DNA from: Basidiobolus meristosporus CBS 931.73
Taxonomy: Eukaryota; Basidiobolomycota; Basidiobolomycetes; Basidiobolales; Basidiobolaceae
Direction of reading: 5' to 3'
Length of the DNA: 64,000 bases
Assembly (NCBI GenBank): GCA_002104905.1
Contig: MCFE01000142.1
Coordinates: 92,201-156,200, forward strand
Made by a program: the position numbers and the translations under genes. Every line of letters begins with the position of its first letter. Positions within the stretch are counted from its first letter, which is position 1. Shown one piece after another: positions 1 to 11,635 of the stretch. The notes under the pieces are model-generated. The model saw only the letters and a list, made by a program, of their open reading frames with translations. It ran no database searches and had not been told where the DNA came from.

Positions 1-116
1 GATGCATCATGCATAATATATGGAATATTCAACAATCACATTAGTTTTCATATATATTTCTTATAAGACCAGGTTGATGCCAATATACTGCTGTATAAGT
101 ATCCAAATCTGCTGCT

Positions 117-1373
117 ATGATCCCCATACCAAGCCTCAACTCATCTTTAGTACAACCCAGACAAAACCCATCCCGCAGCTCACAAGCACGGTCCGGACCG
201 GAAAAGTCAATGTTGGATCTGTTTGAGCTCTTGCCAAATGATTTTAGTATGGCCCAAGTGTCTATGATGAGCCTTCATACAGATATTTGGGCACTACTGA
301 TTAATCTAGCAGAACTAGATACCTCAGAGAGTCAACAAAGATGGAAGAACTTGAGTAGAAAGCTGTGGCATGAGTTCTACATCAAGATGCCAGCCAATGT
401 ATGTAAGAAGATACATAATAAGACAAGTATTGAAATCAAGAATGAGCTGAGAGTTAGGGGATTTGACAAAGAAGCCGCGTGGGAACGCTTTTGCACTCAA
501 TTTGCAAAGTACGGGCCGGACGCATCCGTTTGTGCCTCAACTTTAGGAACCAAAGAGATTTTGAATGAGTTTTTGCCTCAAATGACTAATGTACTACATA
601 ATATATTAGTAGAGCTAAGTGGCTTCCAAGAGCAATATACACAGGACTCATCCAGGCAACAGCTCCAAAGTATCAGACAGAGGGTAAGTGAATACCTTGA
701 GGAATCAGATGGTGAGCTTCAGGAGGAAGAACACAGACCGCAAGCAACATTGTCCAGATTGCGCCAGCACACCTTGCTGGATTCCCTACCATCTCTTGCA
801 ACCGCAGCATGCCAGTGCATGTCAGTCCAGACCACGCCAACACCCTTTACCAGAACACCCCGCATCAAGTCAACACGCATTGAGTTAATGCGTGTGCTTC
901 AGAGCAATACTACAAGAACTTGCCAAACTGCTCATTTAGACACAAGTCTATTGGAGCAGACCAAGTTGCGTCAACATGCAGCATCACATCTAACTCAGCC
1001 AAGGGCCATCTCAACGCGTCAAGGCGCACCTGCGCGTGCCATTTTGCCTGACCATCAGCGAGTTACTTCTGGTGAACTGACTGATGATGACCAACATGAA
1101 GTGCCTCAACCACCGGAGCCCTTAGGAAGTAAAAGAACGCATCAGCACGTGGCACTACAGGCCAGTTCAGTTGGTTCAGTTGGTTCAGTTGGAGCAATTC
1201 AGCACGGCCAAGCTGCAGCATTGTACTCATCAACTAGGAGGCAAAATACTGACCGCAAATACACAAGTAGCCAAGATGATAGTCAGCCAGGAAGTAGTAT
1301 AGGTGTGCAAAGTGAGTCACTACCAAATGCTTCAGTAGTAATCCCTGTGAGAAAAAAACCCAGGAGAAGATGA
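117..1373 (+). CDS. Unrecognised 418-aa protein, probably repeat-associated
   Basis: A long open frame begins at an ATG in an AT-rich block otherwise made of transposon debris. The first ~40 residues are Ser/Gln/Pro-rich. Residues ~45-190 look folded and helical, with many Leu, Lys and Glu and no motif I recognise. The last ~200 residues are low-complexity, rich in Gln, Ser, Thr and His. Residues ~350-360 come from three near-perfect copies of a 9-base repeat (GGTTCAGTT). The C-terminus is basic (a KKPRRR-like end), which could be a nuclear localisation signal. Possible polyadenylation sequence (AATAAA) lies about 150 bases downstream. The true N-terminus could lie upstream through an intron. 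It may be a protein of an unidentified mobile element or an orphan host gene; I cannot assign a function. Confidence 0.45.
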   Translation: MIPIPSLNSSLVQPRQNPSRSSQARSGPEKSMLDLFELLPNDFSMAQVSMMSLHTDIWALLINLAELDTSESQQRWKNLSRKLWHEFYIKMPANVCKKIHNKTSIEIKNELRVRGFDKEAAWERFCTQFAKYGPDASVCASTLGTKEILNEFLPQMTNVLHNILVELSGFQEQYTQDSSRQQLQSIRQRVSEYLEESDGELQEEEHRPQATLSRLRQHTLLDSLPSLATAACQCMSVQTTPTPFTRTPRIKSTRIELMRVLQSNTTRTCQTAHLDTSLLEQTKLRQHAASHLTQPRAISTRQGAPARAILPDHQRVTSGELTDDDQHEVPQPPEPLGSKRTHQHVALQASSVGSVGSVGAIQHGQAAALYSSTRRQNTDRKYTSSQDDSQPGSSIGVQSESLPNASVVIPVRKKPRRR

Positions 1374-1876
1374 TGCAATTGCTTTGAAATGCTCACATTT
1401 GTAATGATCCCAACAACCCATTTTTTTTGCAATCCAAATCAAGCCTTTGCAAATCAGTGATCATCAAATTTTTGATATAAGTATATCAAGGTCATCTCAC
1501 ACTTGAGAAAGAGCTCCTATAAATAAACACCCTGCATATATATACGTCATCTGTAATACCAGTGCAGCTATTGGATATGTTTTGCACCTACACAATTGCT
1601 GCATGCTAGCTATGACACCTTGTCCAATCACTAGGATCAGGGATTTACTTGCTCAATGGGCAAAATGGGATATTTGATGGCAAATCAGGTAGCTTTTTCA
1701 GTAGTCAATGAGCCAATTGGGGGCTGCCAGCTTCAGGATACTTTTGGACCAATTAACCATTGAGATACCATCCAATTGGAGTGAGGGTAACCAAAATGGT
1801 AAGTATCAGTGTAGTTTATAGTGTGATACACATTTATTTCCATTTACATTAAAGAAACATATCTATATACCGGATT
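1374..1876. other. Non-coding AT-rich spacer
   Basis: No credible open frame. It lies between the 418-aa ORF and the decayed gypsy element. An AATAAA-like signal near 1520 and a short TA-rich run are the only features I see. Confidence 0.5.
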
Positions 1877-4682
1877 TTACCTGCCATAATAGCAGTATCC
1901 AATCGCAAACGTAATGCAAACATTAAGAGTTGGTGCAATCATCCATGCCAGCCTCATTGTGTCAGATTGTGCCATAGTGTGCAAGATTGTCCCGCATAGT
2001 GTGAAATTGTCCAAGAACAATGCTGCCTTCTGGTAGTTATTATATTGCACCCAATTGTTCTTTACAACCGTAGATTGCCCCACGTGCCCTGGCACAGTAC
2101 AATGGATCAAGTCTTATCACTATGGGGGAGGGCCACTGTGAGTGGCTCTCTGCAATGATGTAATCCTTTAATAAAGTTTCAACTGTCTCACTGATATATT
2201 CTGTGTCAGTTTTTGAGTTCCTATAGGCATTTTGCTTGATGGGGTATTTGTCAGCAAGGTGGACATGGTCATATACCCTGGGTATATGGCCAATTACCTG
2301 GTTCTTAGAAAATACTTGAGCAAGAGGGTGCATTTCCTCTAGGAACTTGTCTTGTAGCATAGGTGGTAGACTGGGTCCACATCCAGTTTGAGGAGCTCCT
2401 CTTCTGGTTCCTCACTTTTAGGTGGTCCTTGGTTGTTTCTGTCAACTTCCTCTATGTTTGATAACAGCACACCTCTGGGCAGTACCACCTCATGTTGCCC
2501 AATGTTAACAACAAAGCATTTCACATTTTGCGCTTCAAATTTTGGTGGTATCCATACTTTAAGGATCAAGATTTCTTCCAGATTGTCAAATACCTTTGTT
2601 GCGGTTATCATTCTTCCCTTCATTGAATAGCTATTGGTGTCTCCAGAGGGATCTCCATCTCACTGGCAGATGGTATTTTTATTACCTTTTGTGTGATGAT
2701 TGGAGACTGTGATGGTTCCACCTCTTTTAGCTGTCACACTATTGCTACACACCTTGATCATATTGGTGATATATATCAGTGGGATACTCTTGGTGTCCCA
2801 CCTGAGCTCAGATGCACTGCAGAGTATGTCCATCTTATATTGGATAAACCAATTTCTGCCAATAAGTAGGTTTTTGGCTGCAGTGGGTAGGACCACAACA
2901 TCTTAGTGTATAATCAGGTTACCTAGCCAGATGGGGCAATTAGGTACCATGCCTACTCTTGTGTCAAGTTGGTCATTTGCTAGCCATAATCAAATGGTGT
3001 CATTGGGGACTATGTCTAATTTTAGATATTTTGCTAATGACTCTGACATGATCAACATAGAGGATTGTGTGCCAATGAAGGCAGGAATCTCCTTTTTCTC
3101 CATACATACCTGTATGTTTGTACCCTTATTTGGCTTTTGTAGGACCATCTGGTTGACATGAAGGGTTGTTATCTCCTTCAATCCCACTAACAATTCTTTG
3201 ACTAGAGCCAGGGCAAGTCTCAGTAGATTGTTTATTGGGAGGGTTTCCTTGATTTGCTTTATTACCTTCATTATTGGGAATAGGCAGTGGGAGGACATAC
3301 TAGTGTTCCTAGTTTGCTACAATACTTCTTCCCAAGGCTCATCCTGTACTTCTTCACTCACTTCTATGTTCTTTCCCTTTGACAGAACCCATACTATTGG
3401 TTCCTTTGCCTCTCCTCTAGAAGCATCATGTCAATGGTTCTTCTTCCTCACTTTGACTGTTTTGACTGGAGGGCTGAAGTTGTTTAAGTCATGTTGGCCT
3501 CCTGGCAAGGGACTCTTTCTTTTGATGCCTTCTTCTCCTTTGTTTCCAGTACAGGTTCTTGTCTGTACCACTTTTTGCATTTGTGGGTTCTGTGATCTAC
3601 ATTTCTGCATACACAACATGGATACTATTGTTGTTGTTATTCCATTGGTTGGGTCAGGGCTTGTACCTGGGCCTTTAGATCTACAACAGCTTCTTGAGCA
3701 TATTGCATTCTTTGGGAACTTCTTGGACATTATTGATTGAGAGTTCTTGGACCTTTTGTTGTATTTCTCTAACTCACAGTCTTTTGTGGAGGCAATGTTT
3801 CCTTTCTTACAGGGGATCCCTGTTCCTCAATCACCTTACTTTCCTATTGCTGTCCCATCCTGTGTCAAATGCAACTCTCTCAAACTTATTGAACCACTTG
3901 AGGGCCTTCTCTATCTTCCCTTTGTACATTCTCAGTTTCATTGTAGTAGTCATTACCTCACTTATGCTTATTTTGCAAAGACAGTACCAAATCTGTGGGC
4001 TATTACTGACTCTACTTGGTAGTTGGGAGAGCTTGTGGATCAAGTCAGTACCACTTGATTCAAAATAGCATACAATAGAAGGTATTAAGGTAAAAAGACT
4101 TATGTTTATTATGTCAAAAAATCTGTCCCCTTCAACTTGCTTCAGTTGGATATAAATATATATCTCACTCAGAGGGGCTTTTGTGATAGATAATGTGTTA
4201 TAAAATAGGGGTGTGAGCACCTTCCTGTTATGGTAAGTGCTCTAACTAGGTAAGTACTGGAATAGGAGGAGGGACATATGAGGAACTCATAGGGAGGATA
4301 CTGGGGAGACTATGGGTTGGACTCTGGGGGAACTCTTGGGCAAAGAGTGGGTATTATATTTAGTACTCATGCACTGTAGCTTCTCCCTCCCATGCTGTGA
4401 CAGGTTTTTCTGTGGGCTTCAACCTTGGGCACCATTGTTGTGCCTCAAAGACTGGACAGGGCTCCTCTGCTATTATATCAGGAAATGGCTCAATTCTTGG
4501 CTGTGACATTGAGCTGCTGAAGTTCCCTCTTTGAAGCAAAAAACTTGCTTTCTCTACCTGGGATATTGATTGCTCTACACCTATTACCTGCTCATGCTGT
4601 TTCTGGACTGTTTCCTGATTTCTCTTGGCCATTGCATCTGACCTATCAGCCACTGCACCTTATTGCCTTATTAATGCTTTGG
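1877..4682 (-). pseudogene. Decayed Ty3/gypsy element, Gag-protease to start of RT
   Basis: Broken frames on the minus strand follow gypsy order when read from 4653 downward. A Gag-like piece (4653-4374) continues at 3993-3831 beyond an inserted repeat. A basic linker (3730-3431) follows. A retropepsin-like segment (3298-2990) has the catalytic Asp-Thr-Gly replaced by Gly-Thr-Gln. Next is the LIGRNW motif typical of the protease C-terminus (2896-2660). A pre-RT segment (2360-2040) carries the usual PIKQ..YR and WPSPIV signatures. The catalytic RT core, RNase H and integrase are absent. Stops and frameshifts are spread throughout. The LTR at 4683-5796 lies on its 5' side in the same orientation. 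This is an old, non-functional copy. Confidence 0.75.
3994..4373 (-). repeat. ~380-bp repeat, probable solo LTR, in gypsy Gag
   Basis: This segment is the inverted, diverged copy of 44823-45210. Both have ends of the TG...CA type and share the internal landmarks 'cttaccataacaggaagg' and a TATATAT run. It interrupts the Gag reading frame of the decayed gypsy element, so it entered as a unit. Clear target duplications were not found. A solo LTR of another retroelement family is the likeliest explanation. Confidence 0.6.
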
Positions 4683-5796
4683 TGTGGTGGTGTACAAGTC
4701 CAAAAGAGATATACAACCAGCACTTCTCAAGTGTTTTGTGGGTGGGGTGCTCACTGGGTATAATAGCCTCTGGCAAAGGCTTGCTAGGAATACCTGGGTT
4801 CTGTCTTTACTCTAATAAGAAGGGGAATAATGCCACAAGCTTGTCAAGGGAAACTATTGAGTTAAAATCTTCAACTTAGTTGGTGTCTTAACAATAGCAT
4901 GTGCCAGGTTCAGCATCCTTTGAGATGACAATGTACTATAGCTTCCAAAGTCAAAACAACTCTAAACTCCTCCAGCTAGGACTTGATAAGAATGCAGCTG
5001 TGGTAAATGGTTACAAAGACAGAAAAGTATGTTTGCCTGTACAAGAACAAGCTTGTAAAGGAAATAAATATAATAACAGATACCTATTTGGAGTATTCCT
5101 CACAATGAGTGCCTCAAAGGTCAGTTAACTGTCAGCACAGTTTTTGGGCAGTGTCCTACAGTCTTTGATTGGAACTTTAGGTAGCAGCAGGCAGCAGTGC
5201 TCACACTAATCAACAAGTTGGTAAACTGATAAAAGGGATGATGGTTTATTGTTGAGGGATGGCCTCCCTTATGAACTTCTCTCACTGGCTAAGTGATTAC
5301 TATTCATGGTATTCCAGTAGGTTGCCAGAGATCAATATTATGGTAAATGACATCAGGAGCTAAGAAGATTCTAGGCATCAGTGGAATTCTTGATGACATC
5401 ACCATGAGCTAAAAATATGCCAAGAATGTCCTGGAAGGTTCTAAAAGGCACAGCACATCTAACCAATCAGGAATCAGTAGTCTGAAACCTGTGCAACATA
5501 GAAATACCATATATGGTATTGAAATGGTAGGGATGGTAACATAGACCTAGATCATGTGTCACAGGTACTGACGCGGGTACCTGCCTTATATAGATACATA
5601 TACTGATCACAAAGCTGAATAACATCTGGGAATACTTATGCTAATCACTAATCAGGGTAAACATCATAAGGGGATAATAATGATAATATGTGCAAAATAA
5701 GAATGGGATAATACTGATTAGATAAAATATGGATAAGTATATCATAATGGCTATGTGAATAATCTTGTCTGTGGGAGGTGTGTTCACCCTACCACA
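4683..5796 (-). repeat. Diverged LTR of the decayed gypsy element
   Basis: Read on the minus strand it begins TGTGGTAGGGTGAACA and ends GTACACCACCACA. It is recognisably related along much of its length to the 804-bp LTRs at 49788-50591 and 52601-53404. It is longer (about 1.1 kb) because of internal insertions. It keeps the TATATAAGGCA-type promoter segment and the 18-bp palindrome at 5503-5520. No partner LTR was found on the other side of the element. Confidence 0.75.
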
Positions 5797-6000
5797 CCGG
5801 TCCTGACACAGGTACTTGCTTAATATAGAAGCACTTACACCAAGTAATCTCATACAAAGTGAGGTATAACCTATGCAATAAATAAGCAGGTATCATACTT
5901 AACTAGCTAATGGGATAGTACTGCTCAGATAAGACAAATTGGATAAAATTAATATAAGGGTTGTAGAGAAATAGGGAAGTAAACAATATGGGAATGACAC
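5797..6000 (-). repeat. Partial second copy of the same LTR family
   Basis: This stretch repeats, with much divergence, the middle of the neighbouring LTR: a 'cctgacacaggtacttgc' promoter-proximal segment followed by the AT-rich run. It looks like a truncated tandem LTR fragment. The following ~115 bases hold nothing I recognise. Confidence 0.4.
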
Positions 6001-6117
6001 ATCTGTCAGTAGGTGTCACTATGACCTCACTACAGCACTTTACAGGATGTCCTCAGCAGCAAGCAATTCAAATCTTTCCACATTGGAAGAAGCTCAAAGA
6101 AATCAGCAAGAGCTCAC

Positions 6118-6353
6118 TGTTGTATCCAAGAGAAAAGTGTAATAAAACTCTTGAATGAGTCAACTGAACCTAGGTAACAACTAAGCACAGAATCTTAGCA
6201 TTGTCAAGGGTGACAGAAATATAAGCAGAGAAGTTCAGGTCTAATATTGGCTTTGTTTATAGTTGAGTTGAGCTCTAAATGTGACAGAGTAGGTCTGCTA
6301 TACAGGCTAGGCTTGGTGTTCTTTGTGAATGCTAGATATGCTAGGCTTGGATT
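6118..6353 (-). repeat. Inverted LTR fragment of the chromovirus family
   Basis: On the minus strand this matches the 3' two-thirds of the LTR at 14558-14923 and the copy at 43915-44252, ending with the same ACAACA terminus. It faces the opposite way to the chromovirus whose protease begins beside it, so it is not that element's normal 5' LTR. An inversion or an independent, truncated insertion is needed to explain it. Confidence 0.65.
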
Positions 6354-8163
6354 TAACACAGCTAAATGCCATAGAGGTGCTGCTCAAACTCAACAGCCAA
6401 TCATATGTAGTACTACTGAATACTGGATCATCTAAAACTATTGTATTACCCAATGTAGTAAAAGAACTCAAGTCAGAAGCAGAAAAGCAACCAGGAAAAA
6501 CCATACTTGCAGCTAAGGACCTTTCAGCCTCAAGAATTGATATCACCAACCCAATCATCATACATTGTGGTTTAATAACTATGATTCAGAAAATGGGAGT
6601 TATTGAAATTCCAGATGGACCTCTGGTAGTCAATGGTTTAGACACCTTGACCAAATTTGGCTTTCACATAGGTGGACTACCAGTTTCCTATTCTGGATTC
6701 ACTAGATTTCAGCACCGATACTGAATTAGATTCTAGAAATCATCTCACCCCAGCTGGCAGAAGAAGAGTCAACCCCAACTTTTCAAGCATATTCCCAATC
6801 AGTTGAATTGAATATTTAGCCAGCCATAGAAATCAACCAAGCCATTCTAAGGAACTGTTTCTGCACTATTTCAGAATCCATAGTTATGCCAGAAGCCTCA
6901 CCTGGTGAGTCTACATGGCAAAGTCAATACCCAATTCTGCATTCATGTCAGCACTTGGATGATGAAATAATCCAAAAGTGGGCTGACAATAGAGTTATTA
7001 CTCCAACCCCATGACAACACAACATTCAACAGCCCTTTAATGCTTGCATCTCAGAAAGAGGTTGATGGAAATCTAACTCTGAAGAGACCTTGTTTGGACC
7101 CCAGAGCACTAAACAAGCTTTTCCAAAATGATAAATTTCCACTTCCAAAAATCCAGGGTATTGTTCCCTCACTATTAGGAGCAAGACTACGCTCTAAGTT
7201 GGACTTGAAGGATATATATCACCAATTACAGATCCATCCTGATCATCATCATAAGACTGCCTTTACTTGGAATGGTATGCAATGGATGTTTCAGGGAGCT
7301 CCCTTTGGCCTAAAGATACTTATCAGCAAGTTCCAAAGGGTCATGACTATAATACTCATGAATGTGCCATATCCCTTAGTATTTGTTGATGGTGTTATCA
7401 TATTTTCCACAAACCATGATGATCATGCAACTCATGTTATCAATGCAATTAATAGACCAACAGCTGCTGGACTGATTCTTAATGCTGAAAAGTGCAGCCT
7501 TGCTTGCCTCAAAGTTAATCCACTTGGATGCATAGGTACATCAGCTGACCACCAACTAGACCCTTTCAAGCTGGTTAATATTCTGGAATGGCCAAAACCC
7601 ACTGGCAGCAAGCAACTTCAGGATTATGTTGGATTATTCAAATACTTCACAATGCACATACCACTAATGTCCTTATTTAGTGCCCCTTTAGATGCAATAC
7701 GCTATAGCCCTGATCTTCCCTCTGCCTGCAAAAAGACTCATGATGAAGCACTTGAGTCACTCTGCCAATTGCCCCCACTAGTACCCACCTTATCCTGTTC
7801 AGACAATGCCAAGACCTTTTCCTATGAGAAATCTCAAGCATTGAATTCATCTGACTTTCAGCTGGTATTGTGTTGATATTCTGTGGTATTCTGATGGTGT
7901 TTAGCTGGTATTCAGCTGGTATTTTTGGTTCAAAATATCAAATGCATTTTTTAATGAAAGCAAAAAGCAGCTAATTACCAAATTTAGCATATATGCTAGT
8001 TGGCCTAGTCTCCGCCTGGGGAATCTGTTTGCTTGCCTGCCAATCAACTTACAACAGAGATATTGAGAGTTGTCAATTTTGAGAAACTTGAAATTCAGCT
8101 GATATTAGGATGGTATTTTGCTGGCCTTTTCTTATTTTTTTTCTCAGAGTTTACTGTTGCTAC
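6329..8163 (+). pseudogene. Ty3/gypsy chromovirus, 5' half: protease and RT
   Basis: A retropepsin-like frame (6329-6724) carries an N-T-G-S active-site motif in place of D-T-G-S. After a broken stretch, an open frame at 7040-7876 is a Ty3-type reverse transcriptase. It shows the R.C.D.RALN segment, LDLKDIYHQ and QGAPFGL. The polymerase motif reads FVDG (residues ~115-118) instead of YVDD, so the second catalytic Asp is lost. The connection domain follows (LGCIG... and LVNILEWPKP). From about 7860 to 8140 there is ~280 bp of non-coding sequence rich in 'ctggtatt' words, perhaps another insertion. The frame then resumes with the first residues of RNase H, which the copia element at 8164 interrupts. 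Gag is missing. Confidence 0.8.
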
Positions 8164-8512
8164 TGTTGTAAGAGTCTTGGAGATATTGGAAGTGATTTGG
8201 AGAACAAGTAAATTATGTGGTTTTCACTTAATGATTTATTGAATGTAAAAGTAGTATTTATACTTTTACATGGTCTTGGCATTACAAACACGTAGAATAG
8301 GTTAAGGAAGGTCCCAAGAACATGTGTGCAAAGTTTGGGGCTGTTTGGACAACTTTGAGAATTTTCATGTTCTGGGTACCTGGTATTTTGGTGAAAATAT
8401 TCTAAGTAAATTCCAACAAGGAATTTGGTCAGTATTCTCTAGGATTTGAAGGTGATGATCTAAGTGACTAAGTTAGGTGAATATTTAGGTGGAATTACGA
8501 ATTTTTACAACA
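8164..8512 (-). repeat. copia A 3' LTR
   Basis: 349 bp, on the minus strand TGTTGT...ACAACA. It contains a TATA-like core (TATAAATA) within a perfect 9-bp inverted repeat (8245-8269), probably the promoter. The adjacent purine-rich tract GAGTGGGAG on the element strand, just inside the LTR, is the polypurine primer site. Confidence 0.9.
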
Positions 8513-8523
8513 CTCCCACTCAG

Positions 8524-10308
8524 CTAAATGTTCATACTGACTAGTCCTAATTTTGACCTAAGATAATCAAACTTGTCTCTAGCTAATGGTTTGGTAAATA
8601 TGTCTGCAATCATTTCATCTGTAGGACAGTAAACTAAGCTAACTAAGTTATTCTCTATAGCTTCATGTATGAAATGATGTCTAATATCTATGTGCTTGGT
8701 TCTAGCATGAAAAGTTGGATTTCTACCTAATTGTATACATCCTTGATTATCTTGAAATAAAGTAATAGGCATTTTTTGACATAGGCCTAAATCTGTAAAG
8801 AGTTTTCTTAACCACATTGCTTCTTTTGTAGCTTCACAGGCTGCCATATACTCTGCCTCTGTAGTAGAAAGTGCTACGGTGGGTTGCTTTCTTGAATTCC
8901 ATGAAATTGCTCCTTTACAGTAACGAAAGGTATATCCTATGGTGGATCTTCTGTCTTCCAAATTTCGTCCCCAATCAGCATCAGAGTATCCCACAAGGTC
9001 CTGTTCTGAATCCTTATAAGTGTATCTTAAGCAGATATCAGCAGTTCCTTTTAGGTATCTAAAAATTCGCTTAACTGCTGCAATATGATCAGATCCATAG
9101 TTCTTATTATGTTGGCTGACAACTCCCACTGAATATGAGATATCTGGACGTGTTCCAAGCATGATATACATCAGACTGCCAACCATAGATTGATAAGGAA
9201 AGTCAGGGCTTTCAGATGGCACCAAGCTCTCTTGATTTGGTTGAGTTTTGACCAAGTTAAGGTTTGTCTCCATTGGGGTAGCTGCAGGTTTACAGTCTTC
9301 CATTTTGTACTTCTTTAGTATATCTTGAATATACTTGGATTGGCTTAGGATAATAGTCTGGGTACTTCTGTCTATGGAGAACTTAATCCCTAAGTAGTAA
9401 CTAAGTTCTCCTAAATCAGACATCTTGAACTCCTTAGATAGGTTGGATTTAGTCTCTTCCAATGTTTCTAGGTTATTGGCGGCTATAATAAGATCATCCA
9501 CATATAGAGCTAATAGAACTGGATTTGCTTTATCTGGCTTATAGTATATACTATATTCAGCATTACTCCTTTTGAAACTCAAAGATTCCAAATAAGAATC
9601 TATCTTGCAATTCCAGGCTCTCGGTGATTGTTTGAGACCATATAGTGACTTTTTAAGCTTGCAGACCAAATGGGGGTTATCTTGGTCAACAAACCCATCA
9701 GGCTGGTCCATATACACATCCTCATCAAGTTCTCCATTCAAAAATGCAGTTTTTACATCCATTTGATGAATAAAAAACTTATATTTGGCTGCAATAGCCA
9801 ATATTAATCTGATGGAATTAAACTTGGCTACCAGTGCAAAGGTCTCAGTATACTCAAGTCCTTTTGTTTGAGAGTATCCTTTGGCTACAAGTCTTTCTTT
9901 GTATCTTTCAATTGTACCATCAGCCTTGTACTTTGTCTTGAAGACCCATCTGCATCCAATTGATTTTTGGTTGATTGGTAATTTGACTAAGTCCCAAGTT
10001 TGATTTTCCATCAGGGCCTGATATTCCTCAGTCATTGCAGATCTCCAAAACTTTGTCTGAGGGCTATTTAGGGCCTCTTTTACAGTCTGGGGCTCATCAA
10101 TATGGACTGAATAGGCATACGCTAAGTTTGTACCCTCATTGATATAGTAATTTGGGCTATTTCTTGTCCGCTTGGATCTCCGGGCATTTGATACTGGAAT
10201 GATCACTTCTGGGATATTCCTGGGCACTGATTCTGGCTGAACCACGGTTGTAGAGTCCTCTGGAGTGAAAAAATTTTCATTGTTTTGCTCTGATTCTAAT
10301 TCTGACAA
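8524..10308 (-). pseudogene. copia A reverse transcriptase and RNase H
   Basis: A 594-codon open frame with no ATG near its start; it continues the integrase frame after a frameshift. Residues ~105-150 hold the copia RT entry (W.FKTKYKADG...LVAKGY). Residues 181-192 read HQMDVKTAFLNG. The catalytic YVDD lies at 269-272 and the LGELSYYLG segment follows. RNase H occupies the C-terminal ~150 residues with SDADWG and STTEAEYMAA. All expected catalytic residues of both domains appear present. Copies with the same sequence in degraded form occur at 15.6-17.3 kb, 43.2-43.6 kb and 45.2-46.0 kb. Confidence 0.93.
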
Positions 10309-11635
10309 TTGGTGGACTTGAGATCAAATTTTTGTCATCATCTGATGTCATTTTTTGTGAAAATTTTGAATTTTCATCAAACAACACATCCCTGGACTTG
10401 ATCAGCTTCTTTGCTTTGGTATTGCAGAGTCTGTATGCCTTACTCTCATTGCAGTAGCCCAAAAATATGCATTTTACACTTTTTGGCTCAAATTTTGACT
10501 GATTTCCGGCCAGTTTTTTGGCATATGCTGTACACCCAAATATTCTTAGATGTTCTGCACTTGGTCTGTATCCATACCATGCTTCAAATGGAGTAGAATC
10601 ACAAAGTATTCTGTTATAACTCCTATTTTTAAGATAAACAGCAGTGGCAACTGATTCCGCCCAAAAATCATAGGATAATTTTTGATCATGGATCATAGAT
10701 CTTGCCATATCAATTATTGATCTGTTAGCTTGTTCTGCTACTCCATTTTGCTGTGGGGAGTATGGTGCAGTAGTCTCTTGCTTTATCCCATGAATTTTGC
10801 AGAAGTGGATGAAGAGTTTGGAGGTATATTCTCCACCATTGTCAGAGCGTATTTTCTTGATTTTTTCACCAGTTTCTCTCTCCACCATGGCTTTAAACTC
10901 CCTGAACTTAGACAGAGCTTCTTCCTTTCTCTCCATGAAATAGACCCATATGTATCTTGTATAATCATCAATAAAAGTGATTAAATACTTCATCCCGCCT
11001 AAGGATAAATTTTGCATAGGTCCACACAGATCTGAGTGAATTAGATCTAATTTTTTCTTAGTTTTGATTAACCCAGAGCTCTTGAACGGTTGTCTGGCTT
11101 GTTTCCCATATATGCAGGCTTCACAGTGCTCCAAAATAGCTGGGGGATCAATATCCACTCCAGAAATTAGCTGATCTTTGATCATTTTACGCAAATAATC
11201 AAAATTGATGTGTCCAAATCTCCTGTGCCAAAGCATTGGTGTTTCTTCATTTAAGTTACTTATATTGGCTTCCAGATATGATGGAATATAAGTCAACTTG
11301 TTTAGATTCTGATCTCTGATGCCCGAAGCAATATGAGCACCATTTTGATCAGTGATCCTGCATCCAGAATTGTCAAAACTGAAACTGAGTCCTTCTGCTG
11401 TGGCCTTGCTTACAGAGAGTAGGTTCTTGGCTATTTCTGGTACATAGAGTACTTCTATAAAGGTCAGTGTATGGCTTCCTTCACTGCTTCTAAGGTTTAC
11501 TTGGATAGTTCCTTCTCCCACTGCATCAAGTGTTCTATCGTCACCCATGAAAACCTTCTTAATTGAAATTTCTTGATATTGGGTAAAAAGTTCTTTTTGG
11601 TGTGTAAAGTGTTGAGAAGCTCCAGAGTCAATATA
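10277..11635 (-). pseudogene. copia A protease remnant and integrase
   Basis: This is the same frame as Gag, resumed after a single TGA (11636-11638). It starts with YIDSGASQHF, the copia aspartic protease site. The GAG-preintegrase zinc finger follows (HRRFGHIN...HCEACIYGK, an H-H-C-C pattern), then the integrase core with DLIHSDLCGPM, IRSDNGGEY and PYSPQQNGVAE, which supply the D-D-E residues. The integrase C-terminal GYR...H.R.FGC motif is present. The frame ends at 10277, where about one extra base relative to the copy at 43.2 kb shifts translation out of the RT frame. Confidence 0.9.
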
